From Kribbella amoyensis (lineage in GTDB: Bacteria > Actinomycetota > Actinomycetes > Propionibacteriales > Kribbellaceae), in contig NZ_VIVK01000001.1 of the NCBI RefSeq assembly GCF_007828865.1, forward strand, positions 5,518,001 through 5,582,000: a DNA stretch of 64,000 bases, read 5' to 3'. Under the pieces are notes generated by a model. It was not told the origin of the DNA and ran no database searches. It worked only from the letters and a program-made list of their open reading frames with translations. This document shows positions 8,584-15,973 of this stretch, one piece after another (the first letter of the stretch is position 1; each line of letters opens with the position of its first letter). The position numbers and the translations under genes were made by a program.

Positions 8584-8601
8584 ACATATCGTCCACATAT
8601 C
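8584..8601. promoter_or_regulatory. Candidate VanR operator (11-bp-spaced direct repeat)
   Basis: In the 87-bp gap between vanR and vanY the heptamer ACATATC occurs twice, its starts 11 bp apart, so both copies face the same side of the helix. Tandem half-sites at this spacing are typical for OmpR-family dimers. It is the only AT-rich patch in the gap. Assignment to VanR is inference. No clear ribosome site precedes vanY, so the vanY message could be leaderless or nearly so. Confidence 0.5.
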
Positions 8602-8648
8602 CTGAAGCTGATACACGCCGGCAACAGCACTTTTCGTTGACTGGTTCC

Positions 8649-9272
8649 ATGTCAGCCAGCCAGCAAGCGCCTCCCGCGGACCGCCGGACCAGAACGACCC
8701 TCCGGACCGCCCTCGTGCTCGCCAACGCGGCCGTGATCGGCGTCTTCATCCACCAGTCCCTGACCCTGTCGCCGTCCCCGCTCGCAGCGTCGTCGAGCGA
8801 CGTCGGCCAGCGTGTCCTCGGCGTGGCGGACGGCGCCGTACCCCCGGGGGTGACCGTTTTCAACGACGCGGTCCCCGGCGTGGCGAACCTGGATCCCGAT
8901 CTGCTCGGCGCTGTCCGCGAGGCGGCGAAGGATGCCGCGAACGACGGGGTCGAGTTCTACGTCAACAGCGGCTGGCGGTCGCCGCAGTACCAGGCGAGGC
9001 TCCTCGCCGAGGCGGTCACCAAGTACGGCTCGGAGGAGGAGGCGGCCCGGTGGGTCGCGACGCCCACCACGTCCCCGCATGTTCAGGGCCACGCGATCGA
9101 CATCGGACGCTCGGACGCCACGGCCTGGCTGTCCAAGTACGGCGCCAAGTACGGACTCTGCCAGATCTACGACAACGAACCGTGGCACTACGAGTTGCGC
9201 CGCGAGGCCGTCGACGGCGGCTGCCCGGCCAGGTACCCCGACCCGACCCACGATCCGAGGATGCGCCGGTGA
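8649..9272 (+). CDS. vanY: VanY-type D,D-carboxypeptidase (M15B)
   Basis: 207 residues. N-terminal anchor at about 18-38, then an extracellular M15 domain: N-S-G-W-R-S-P-Q-Y-Q with R110, S-P-H-V-Q-G-H-A-I-D with zinc ligands H144 and D151, and E-P-W-H-Y-E with catalytic E177 and zinc ligand H180. VanY enzymes cut the last D-Ala from peptidoglycan precursors ending in D-Ala-D-Ala, lowering the number of drug targets left after VanX action. First gene of the rightward van operon; its stop overlaps the next start (GTGA). ATG chosen as the first Met before the anchor; no good ribosome site is visible. Confidence 0.9.
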   Translation: MSASQQAPPADRRTRTTLRTALVLANAAVIGVFIHQSLTLSPSPLAASSSDVGQRVLGVADGAVPPGVTVFNDAVPGVANLDPDLLGAVREAAKDAANDGVEFYVNSGWRSPQYQARLLAEAVTKYGSEEEAARWVATPTTSPHVQGHAIDIGRSDATAWLSKYGAKYGLCQIYDNEPWHYELRREAVDGGCPARYPDPTHDPRMRR

Positions 9273-10378
9273 CTCTGACTGTTCAACGGATAAGCCCTGC
9301 CAAGCACCTGGGGTTCGTCCGGACCCGGAGATCGGTCAGCTTCCTGCAGACCCCGGCGTGGGCGGGCGTGAAGGCGGCGTGGCGCAGCGAGTCGCTCGGC
9401 TGGTACGACGGCCGCGACCTGGTCGGTACCGGGCTCGTCCTGCACCGCCCGGTACCGCTGGTCGACCGTCTCACGCTGGCGTACGTTCCGGAGGGGCCGG
9501 TGATCGACTGGACCGGCGACCTCGACGCGTGGATCGACCCGATGGCGGACCGGCTCAAGGGCGACGGCGCGTTCGCGATCCGGCTCGGCCCGCCGGTCCG
9601 GACGGACACCTGGAGCGCCGCCCAGGTCAAGGAGGGCATCGCGGATCCGGAGGTCAGGCGGCTCACCGAGCTCCCCAGCCAGGCCGCGTCGATCGGTACG
9701 CGGATCACCGCCCGGCTGAGGGAGTCGGGCTGGTTGCCGCAGAATCCGCTGGACGGGTTCGGGAACGGGCATCCGCAGTTCACCTTCGAGCTGCCGCTGA
9801 CCGGGCGGACCGAGGACGAGGTGCTGCGCGGCATGAACCAGCTCTGGCGCCGCAACCTCAAGAAGGCGGCCAAGGAGGGGGTCGAGGTCAGCATCGGCGA
9901 GGACCTGAAGGCGTTCCACGACCTGTACGTCCACACCGCCGAGCGCGATCACTTCACGCCTCGCCCGCTGCGGTACTTCGAGACCATGTTCGCCCAGCTG
10001 AGCGCCGAGGATCCCGAGCGCATCAAGCTCTATCTCGCGCACCACCAGGGCGAACTCGTTGCCGCCAGCATCCTGATCCGGGTCGGGACCCAGGCCTGGT
10101 ACACCTACGGCGCGTCCTCCACCGCCAAGCGCGAGGTGCGCGGCTCGAACGCGTGTCAGTGGGCGATGATCCGCGACTCGCTCGCGGCCGGCTGCGACGT
10201 CTACAACCTGCGCGGCATCACCCCGACCGTCGACGCCGACGACCCGCACGTCGGCCTGATCCAGTTCAAGGTCGGTACCGGCGGGGAGGCCGTGCGGTCG
10301 GTCGGCGAGTGGGACCTCCCGCTTCGGCCGATGGTCTACCGCGCCTTCGACGCGTACATGAGGCGGCGCGGCCGATGA
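9269..10378 (+). CDS. vanK: VanK-like FemABX aminoacyltransferase
   Basis: 369 residues. Two GNAT-like halves of the FemABX fold are seen: F-L-Q-T-P-A-W-A-G-V-K near the N-terminus, and N-Q-L-W-R-R-N-L-K-K-A-A-K-E-G-V in the middle, then G-A-S-S-T-A-K-R-E-V-R-G-S-N-A-C-Q-W and G-I-T-P-T-V-D-A-D-D-P-H-V-G-L-I-Q-F-K, the classic C-terminal FemX pattern with K-x-G. FemX enzymes add the first bridge residue from aminoacyl-tRNA to lipid-linked precursor. In S. coelicolor, VanK does this on precursors ending in D-Lac, which the housekeeping FemX cannot use, and is essential for resistance. By position and family the same role is likely here. GTG start overlaps vanY by 4 nt. Confidence 0.85.
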   Translation: MTLTVQRISPAKHLGFVRTRRSVSFLQTPAWAGVKAAWRSESLGWYDGRDLVGTGLVLHRPVPLVDRLTLAYVPEGPVIDWTGDLDAWIDPMADRLKGDGAFAIRLGPPVRTDTWSAAQVKEGIADPEVRRLTELPSQAASIGTRITARLRESGWLPQNPLDGFGNGHPQFTFELPLTGRTEDEVLRGMNQLWRRNLKKAAKEGVEVSIGEDLKAFHDLYVHTAERDHFTPRPLRYFETMFAQLSAEDPERIKLYLAHHQGELVAASILIRVGTQAWYTYGASSTAKREVRGSNACQWAMIRDSLAAGCDVYNLRGITPTVDADDPHVGLIQFKVGTGGEAVRSVGEWDLPLRPMVYRAFDAYMRRRGR

Positions 10379-10409
10379 GGGTACGCACTGTCCCGACTGC
10401 GGAGGTCGC

Positions 10410-11006
10410 GTGATCATCAGAGACTGGCAGCACCTGATCGGCACCTTCACCGGCGTCGCCATGCTCACGGTGGTCCTGCTGCCGTTGGCCGTACTCCTCG
10501 TGGTGGCGCTGGCCTATCGGCGCAGAGCCGACGGCAGGTGGGCGTGGCGGACTTCGCTGGCCGACGTCGGCATCGTCTACGGGACGCTGCCGTGGATCTG
10601 GATGACCCTGCTGCCGGGAAGCGGGGCCGGTGTCGTTCCCGGCCGGGTGAACCTGGTGCCGTTCCGGGACCTGGTCACGATGTCGACCGGCCAGGTGATC
10701 GGCAACCTGCTGATCTTCGCGGCGCTGGGAGCGTTCCTCCCCGTGCGTTCCGCCGCGTTGGCATCGTGGGCGCGGATCCTGGTCTTCACGGCCGGGTGCT
10801 CGCTGCTGATCGAGGTCGCGCAGTACGTGCTCCGGCTGGACCGGGTCTCTTCGGTGGACGACGTACTCCTCAACACCGCCGGCGCCGGCTTGGCCGCAGT
10901 GGTGTCGCGCCGTTGGTGGAGAAGGGCAGCCGGCCCGGATGTCGTCGGCATATCGAAAACCGCATACGGGTCGGCAACATCGTCCCGACTTGACTGGAAA
11001 TCATGA
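10410..11006 (+). CDS. vanZ: VanZ-family membrane protein
   Basis: 198 residues, GTG start 4 nt after GGAGG. Four hydrophobic segments (about 13-36, 48-68, 91-112, 121-140) and the VanZ signature: V-N-L-V-P-F, G-Q-V-I-G-N-L-L-I-F-A-A-L-G-A-F-L-P, and L-L-I-E-V-A-Q-Y-V-L-R-L-D-R-V-S-S-V-D-D-V-L-L-N-T-A-G-A. VanZ proteins give low-level teicoplanin or lipoglycopeptide resistance by an unknown mechanism. Its presence inside the operon, with its TGA overlapping the vanH ATG, shows that it is a true member of the resistance operon. The C-terminal 25 residues are polar and not typical of the family. Confidence 0.88.
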   Translation: MIIRDWQHLIGTFTGVAMLTVVLLPLAVLLVVALAYRRRADGRWAWRTSLADVGIVYGTLPWIWMTLLPGSGAGVVPGRVNLVPFRDLVTMSTGQVIGNLLIFAALGAFLPVRSAALASWARILVFTAGCSLLIEVAQYVLRLDRVSSVDDVLLNTAGAGLAAVVSRRWWRRAAGPDVVGISKTAYGSATSSRLDWKS

Positions 11007-12034
11007 ACTCCAGCGAACCAGCGGCCCTCCGCCAATGGCTGGCGTCCGCCGCTGTCCCGTCCGCCCCGACAACGGGGATCACCATTTTCGACTGTGGGCC
11101 GGACGAGGCGGTGCTGTTCCGCGACATGGCGCCGCGGTTCGGGGTGATTCCGACCATTTCCGCAGCGCCCGTCTCCGCGGAGAACGTCGGCCTGGTCGCG
11201 GGGAATCGGTGCGTCAGCGTCGGTCACAAGACCCACGTCACGCCATCGGCCCTGCGTGAGCTCAGCCGGGCCGGGGTGCAGTACGTGTCGACCAGAAGTG
11301 TCGGGTGCAACCACATCGACGTGAACTACGCGGACTCCGTCGGGATTCACGTGGACACGGTCGACTATTCACCCGACAGCGTTGCCGACTACACGGTGAT
11401 GCTGATGCTGATGGCGATTCGGGGCGCGCGGTCGGTACTCCGCCGGGCCGAGGTTCACGATTACCGGCTGGGCGAGGTGCGGGGGAGGGAACTGCGCGAC
11501 CTCACCGTCGGGGTGATCGGGGCCGGCCGCATCGGTACCGCGGTGCTGGCGAGGCTTCGGGGATTCGGTGGCCGGGCCCTGGCTCACGACACGCGACGCC
11601 GGCCGTCCGACCAGTTCGTTCCGCTCGACGAGCTGCTCCGGCAGAGTGACATCGTCACCCTCCACACCCCGCTCACCGCGGCGACCCACCACCTCCTGGA
11701 CGCGCGGCGGATCGAGCAGTTGAAGCTCGGCGCCTTCGTCGTCAACACGGGGCGCGGGGCGCTCATCGACACCGAGGCCCTGATCCCGGCGCTGGAGAGC
11801 GGCCGGTTGGGCGGAGCGGCCCTTGACGTCCTGGAAGGCGAAGAGGGCATCTTCTACCGCGACTGCAGCAACGGGCCGATCACCAGCAAGGCGCTGGTGC
11901 GGCTGCACGAACTGCCCACCGTGTTGATCAGTCCACACACGGCCTATTACACCGACCACGCCCTGAGCGACATCGTCGAGAACTCTCTGACGAACTGCCT
12001 GGCATTCGAGCGAAGAAAGCAGCACTGGATATGA
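11003..12034 (+). CDS. vanH: VanH D-lactate dehydrogenase
   Basis: 343 residues. Reduces pyruvate to D-lactate with NAD(P)H, supplying the ligase encoded next. Rossmann motif G-A-G-R-I-G at 173-178; catalytic R251 in N-T-G-R-G-A-L, E280, and H312 in I-S-P-H-T-A-Y-Y. The H-K-T-H-V and S-T-R-S-V-G-C-N-H-I-D motifs near residues 75-105 are those of VanH. The N-terminus is about 20 residues longer than VanH of enterococci, a region without recognised function; an internal start could exist. ATG overlaps the vanZ stop (ATGA) and the stop overlaps vanA, so vanZHAX is translationally coupled. Confidence 0.95.
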   Translation: MNSSEPAALRQWLASAAVPSAPTTGITIFDCGPDEAVLFRDMAPRFGVIPTISAAPVSAENVGLVAGNRCVSVGHKTHVTPSALRELSRAGVQYVSTRSVGCNHIDVNYADSVGIHVDTVDYSPDSVADYTVMLMLMAIRGARSVLRRAEVHDYRLGEVRGRELRDLTVGVIGAGRIGTAVLARLRGFGGRALAHDTRRRPSDQFVPLDELLRQSDIVTLHTPLTAATHHLLDARRIEQLKLGAFVVNTGRGALIDTEALIPALESGRLGGAALDVLEGEEGIFYRDCSNGPITSKALVRLHELPTVLISPHTAYYTDHALSDIVENSLTNCLAFERRKQHWI

Positions 12035-13068
12035 AGATCGGCATTCTGTTCGGGGGATGTTCCGAAGAACACCCTGTCTCGGTCAAGTCCGCCCGGCAGG
12101 TCGCGCGGCATCTCGACCCCGCGAAGTACGAGCCCTACTACGTCGGAATCACCCAGAGCGGTGCCTGGAAGCTGTGCGACGGACCGTACGAGGACTGGGA
12201 GAACGGCAGCTCCCGTCCGGCCGTCCTGTCGCCGGACCGCGACGTTCGTGGACTGCTGGTCCTCGAGGACGGGCGGTACGAGACGATCAACCTGGATGTG
12301 GTCCTGCCCGTGCTGCACGGGAAGCTCGGCGAGGACGGCGCGATCCAGGGTCTGCTGGAGATGTCCGGCATTCCCTATGTGGGTTGCGACATCCCGAGTT
12401 CCGCCTTGTGCATGGACAAGTCCCTGGTCCACGTCGTCGCCCGAAGCGCGGGTATCGCGACGCCGAACTTCCGGATCGTCCTCGCGGGTGAGCAGGTGGA
12501 CGGCGCCGACTTCGAGTACCCCGTCTTCGTGAAGCCGGCGCGGTCCGGTTCGTCGTTCGGCGTGAGCAAGGTGTCGAGCAAGGACGAGCTGGCGGCCGCG
12601 GTGGAGACGGCCCGCGAGTACGACTCCAAGGTGCTGATCGAGGACGCCGTGGTCGGCAGCGAGGTCGGGTGCGCCATCCTCGGGAACGAGGCCGAGCTGA
12701 TCACCGGCGAGGTCGACCGCGTCGCGCTGACCCACGGGTTCTTCAAGATCCACCAGGAGGCCGATCCCGAGAGCGGGTCCGAGAACTCGGCGCTGATCGT
12801 CCCGGCCGACATCCCGGCGGAGACGCGGGCGCTGGTCCAGGAGTCGGCGAAGGCCGTGTACCGGGCGCTGGGGTGCCGTGGTCTCGCGCGGGTGGACCTG
12901 TTCCTCACCGAGGACGGCGAGATCATGCTCAACGAGGTGAACACGTTCCCCGGCCTGACGCCGTACAGCCGCTATCCGAAGATGATGGCGGCGGCCGGGC
13001 TGCCGTTCCCCGAGATGATCGACCGGATGGTGGCGCTGGCGCTGGCGGGTGGACCCGATGAAGGATGA
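12031..13068 (+). CDS. vanA: VanA-type D-alanine--D-lactate ligase
   Basis: 345 residues, ATP-grasp ligase. N-terminal I-L-F-G-G-C-S-E-E-H-P-V-S-V-K-S-A, then L-H-G-K-L-G-E-D-G-A-I-Q-G, V-F-V-K-P-A-R-S-G-S-S-F-G-V, and C-terminal N-E-V-N-T-F-P-G with metal ligands. The omega-loop reads F-F-K-I-H-Q-E-A-D-P: H241 corresponds to VanA H244, which excludes D-Ala as second substrate at neutral pH and favours D-lactate. A D-Ala-D-Ala ligase would have Y-x-x-K-Y here. So the product is D-Ala-D-Lac with about 1000-fold weaker vancomycin affinity. Overlaps vanH (ATGA) and vanX (11 nt). Confidence 0.96.
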   Translation: MKIGILFGGCSEEHPVSVKSARQVARHLDPAKYEPYYVGITQSGAWKLCDGPYEDWENGSSRPAVLSPDRDVRGLLVLEDGRYETINLDVVLPVLHGKLGEDGAIQGLLEMSGIPYVGCDIPSSALCMDKSLVHVVARSAGIATPNFRIVLAGEQVDGADFEYPVFVKPARSGSSFGVSKVSSKDELAAAVETAREYDSKVLIEDAVVGSEVGCAILGNEAELITGEVDRVALTHGFFKIHQEADPESGSENSALIVPADIPAETRALVQESAKAVYRALGCRGLARVDLFLTEDGEIMLNEVNTFPGLTPYSRYPKMMAAAGLPFPEMIDRMVALALAGGPDEG

Positions 13069-13669
13069 CCTGGTCTTCGTCGACGAACTCGTGCCCGGTG
13101 TCCGCTGGGACGCGAAGTACGCAACCTGGGACAACTTCACCGGCAAGCCCGTCGACGGGTACCTGGCCAATCGCATCGTCGGGACGAGGGCGTTGTGCGC
13201 GGCCCTGGAGAGGTCACGGGAGGCGGCCGCGTCGCTCGGATTCGGCCTGCTGCTCTGGGACGGGTACCGGCCGCAGCGTGCCGTGGATTCCTTCCTCCGC
13301 TGGTCGAAGCAACCGGAGGACGGCCGGACGAAGCTGCGGCACTACCCGAAGATCGACCGGGCCGAGATGATCGCCAAGGGGTATGTCGCGGCCAGGTCGG
13401 GCCACACCCGGGGGAGCGCCGTCGACCTGACGTTGTACCAGCTGGCGACCGGCGACCTCGTGCAGATGGGCGGCGACCACGACCTGATGGACGAGATCTC
13501 CCACCACGACGCCGCGGAGATCACGCCGACCGAGGCGAGGAACCGGTACCACCTGCGCTCGGTGATGGCGGCCGGCGGATTCCGCGCGTACGAGTTCGAG
13601 TGGTGGCACTACGTTCTCCGGGACGAGCCGTACCCGGACACGTACTTCGACCTCCCCATCACCTGTTGA
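13058..13669 (+). CDS. vanX: VanX D-Ala-D-Ala dipeptidase
   Basis: 203 residues, zinc dipeptidase (M15D) that destroys D-Ala-D-Ala made by the housekeeping Ddl. With the ATG at 13058 every active-site residue takes the same number as in enterococcal VanX: R71 (D-G-Y-R-P), H116 (S-G-H-T-R-G-S), D123, E181 and H184 (E-W-W-H-Y-V-L-R-D-E-P-Y-P). This agreement supports that start over the in-frame GTG 9 nt upstream. The opening V-R-W-D-A-K-Y-A-T-W-D-N-F-T-G-K-P is nearly identical to VanX of pathogens. Overlaps vanA by 11 nt and the next gene by 4 nt. Confidence 0.96.
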   Translation: MKDDLVFVDELVPGVRWDAKYATWDNFTGKPVDGYLANRIVGTRALCAALERSREAAASLGFGLLLWDGYRPQRAVDSFLRWSKQPEDGRTKLRHYPKIDRAEMIAKGYVAARSGHTRGSAVDLTLYQLATGDLVQMGGDHDLMDEISHHDAAEITPTEARNRYHLRSVMAAGGFRAYEFEWWHYVLRDEPYPDTYFDLPITC

Positions 13670-14781
13670 GCGGGGGAGGCGTCGTCGGCCCGCGCGTCCT
13701 GGTGGCCGGCGGGCACTCGGCCGGCCACATCGAGCCCGCGATGAACTTCGCCGACGCGGTGCGGTGGCTCGAACCGACTGCCGAGATCACCGCGGTCGGG
13801 ACGGTCCGCGGCCTGGACACCACGCTCATCCCGGCCCGCGGGTACCCGCTCGAGCTCATCCCGCCGGTGCCGTTGCCGCGCAGGCTCACTCCGGAGCTGC
13901 TGGAGGTACCAGGCAAGCTGCGCGACTCGGTGCAAGCTGCGGGGGCCGTACTGGACCGGGTACGCGCGGAGGTCGTTGTCGGCTTCGGTGGGTACGTCGC
14001 TCTGCCCGCGTACCTCGCTGCGCGTCGGCGGGGCGTACCGATCGTCGTGCACGAGGCGAACGCCCGGCCCGGAGTCGCGAACCGGCTGGCGGCTCGGATG
14101 ACGACGCAGGTGTTCACTGCCGGACCAGGGGTCGAGTTGGCGCACGGTACTCCTCTCGGCATCCCGCTGCGACCAGCGATCACGGGGCTCGACCGACCCG
14201 CGTTGCGCGCCGAGGCACGTGAGCGGTTCGGCCTGCGAACCGAAGGGCCGGTGCTGCTGGTCACTGGAGGCTCGCAGGGTGCGCGGACGATCAACGCCGC
14301 GGTGTCGTCTGCGGCTGCCCTGTTGCGAGCGAACGGCGTACAGGTGCTGCACATCGCCGGGCGCGAGCACACGGTCGACGTGGAGGACGCCGAACCGCCG
14401 TACGTCGTGGTGCCGTACGTCGAGGAGATGCGATACGCGTACGCCGCGGCCGACTTCGTGCTCTGTCGCTCAGGCGCGATGACGTGCGCCGAACTGGCCG
14501 CCGTCGGTCTGCCAGCTGCGTACGTCCCGCTGTCCCGGCGCGGTGGTGAGCAGCGACTCAACGCCGAGCAGGCGATCACATCCGGCGGCGCATTGCTCGT
14601 CGACGACGCGGACCTGAACACGGCCTGGATCGAGTCCGTCCTGATCCCACTCCTCGTCGATCCCACCAGGCTCGCAACGATGGCGAAGCAGGCGGCCGCG
14701 GCCGGCGTACCGGATGCCGGCCTCGCCCTGGCCCGCCACGTCCTCACCACGATCGCCACCCGCCGCCGGCTCACCGGGTGA
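13666..14781 (+). CDS. MurG-like UDP-GlcNAc:lipid I glycosyltransferase in the van operon
   Basis: 371 residues, GT-B fold, GT28. N-terminal A-G-G-H-S-A-G-H-I-E-P replaces the usual G-G-G-T-A-G-H; G-F-G-G-Y-V-A-L-P-A and V-H-E-A-N-A-R-P-G are the second and third MurG loops; V-T-G-G-S-Q-G-A-R and R-S-G-A-M-T-C-A-E-L are the UDP-GlcNAc-binding motifs. Function: adds GlcNAc to lipid I to give lipid II on the inner membrane face. The TTG start overlaps the vanX stop (TTGA), giving a family-like length; an internal GTG would delete the first loop. Since the genome must hold a housekeeping murG in the dcw cluster, this copy probably serves D-Lac-ended precursors. Confidence 0.85.
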   Translation: MSGGGVVGPRVLVAGGHSAGHIEPAMNFADAVRWLEPTAEITAVGTVRGLDTTLIPARGYPLELIPPVPLPRRLTPELLEVPGKLRDSVQAAGAVLDRVRAEVVVGFGGYVALPAYLAARRRGVPIVVHEANARPGVANRLAARMTTQVFTAGPGVELAHGTPLGIPLRPAITGLDRPALRAEARERFGLRTEGPVLLVTGGSQGARTINAAVSSAAALLRANGVQVLHIAGREHTVDVEDAEPPYVVVPYVEEMRYAYAAADFVLCRSGAMTCAELAAVGLPAAYVPLSRRGGEQRLNAEQAITSGGALLVDDADLNTAWIESVLIPLLVDPTRLATMAKQAAAAGVPDAGLALARHVLTTIATRRRLTG

Positions 14782-14910
14782 CGCCGCACTCGGCAACCGC
14801 ATTCCGAACGACACCGCAAGTTGTGGGTCACGGCGGCGGAGTGGTTGGGGCCTTCGGCAACGGTGGAAATGTCGGCGTGGATCGGCGCGTGGGTAAGTAT
14901 CGTTGGGCAC

Positions 14911-15927
14911 ATGAGCGTGAAGCGGCGGCCGACCTTGCACGACGTGGCCGCTCTTGCCGGGGTTTCGCACCAGACCGTTTCGCGGTTCCTGCGCGGGGAT
15001 CCGACGGTCGGGGCGGACACGTTGGGGCGGATCAAGGCCGCTGTCGACGAGTTGGGGTACCGGCCGAACCTGACGGCCCGGGCGATGCGGACCCGGAGCA
15101 GCGGCGTCGTCGCGATCATCCTGCCGGGGTGGACCGGGCCGGAGCGGACCGTCAACGCTGCTTGTGCGGAAGCGCAGTCGCTCGGTTACCAGGTGGAGAT
15201 CGTGATCGGCGTCGACGAGGACCCGGTGGCGTTGAGCCGGCTGGCGACCGACATCCTGGCGCGGGGCCAGGTGGACGGCGTGCTGTCGGTCACGCCGCTG
15301 ACGATCAAGACCGGTGACGGGGGCGTCGTCGTCCAGACCGACGAGTTCGATCATCGGCTGCGGTCGGTCGAGGCGGTCGCCGCCGACGAGATCACGATGG
15401 AGGACCTGGTCGACCGGCTCGCCGCGATGGGGCACCGGGATCTCTTCCATGTGGCCGGCCCGCAGGACTGGTGGTCCGCGCAGCTTCGCCGGTCCGGGTA
15501 TCTGAAGGCCTGCGACCGGTTGGGGATCCGGTCGCACGGTGTGTTCGACGGGCCGTGGGACCCGGAGACCGGGGTCGAGGCGGTGCGGTCGCTGCCCGAC
15601 GACACCCCGGTGACGGCAGTGGTCGCGGCGAGCGATCACCTCGCCGTCGGCGTGGTCCACGCGGCCGTACACCGCGGCTGGGCGGTGCCCGAGGACCTGA
15701 GCGTGACCGGGTGGGACGACATCACCCTGGTCCGGTACGGGACGCCCGCGTTGTCCACGGTCCGGGTGGATCGGGAGACGTCGGGGCGGCACGGGATGCG
15801 GCGGCTGATCGCGGCGATCCGGGGTGAGGCGGAGCCCGATCCGATGGCCGCCGCGCCGACCGAGATCGCCTTCCGGGAGACCACGGTCCCGCCGCGGAAG
15901 AACGCGGTCATCGGTCAGGAGGACTGA
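14911..15927 (+). CDS. LacI-family transcriptional regulator
   Basis: 338 residues. N-terminal LacI helix-turn-helix (residues 5-30: P-T-L-H-D-V-A-A-L-A-G-V-S-H-Q-T-V-S-R-F-L), hinge helix N-L-T-A-R-A-M-R-T, then a periplasmic-binding-type sensor domain with a typical G-W-D-D-I near the C-terminus. Acts as a cytosolic sugar-responsive repressor. It is convergent with the GH67/GH43 operon and may control it, but its targets are not proven; note that two LacI-type palindromes occur in this window. ATG chosen at the start of the HTH; an upstream 30-codon extension is not conserved in type. Confidence 0.88.
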   Translation: MSVKRRPTLHDVAALAGVSHQTVSRFLRGDPTVGADTLGRIKAAVDELGYRPNLTARAMRTRSSGVVAIILPGWTGPERTVNAACAEAQSLGYQVEIVIGVDEDPVALSRLATDILARGQVDGVLSVTPLTIKTGDGGVVVQTDEFDHRLRSVEAVAADEITMEDLVDRLAAMGHRDLFHVAGPQDWWSAQLRRSGYLKACDRLGIRSHGVFDGPWDPETGVEAVRSLPDDTPVTAVVAASDHLAVGVVHAAVHRGWAVPEDLSVTGWDDITLVRYGTPALSTVRVDRETSGRHGMRRLIAAIRGEAEPDPMAAAPTEIAFRETTVPPRKNAVIGQED

Positions 15928-15934
15928 CGCCCGA

Positions 15935-15961
15935 CCGCGGTCTACGCCCAGTAGACCGCGG
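15935..15961. terminator. Bidirectional hairpin terminator
   Basis: Perfect 11-bp inverted repeat CCGCGGTCTAC / GTAGACCGCGG with loop GCCCA between the convergent lacI-type and GH67 genes. Confidence 0.75.
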
Positions 15962-15973
15962 CCGGGACAGCGG

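Noticed and set aside
6755..14781. Glycopeptide biosynthetic gene cluster
   Set aside because: Only resistance genes are present; no NRPS, P450 cross-linking, halogenase or glycosyltransferase genes occur within the window on either side.
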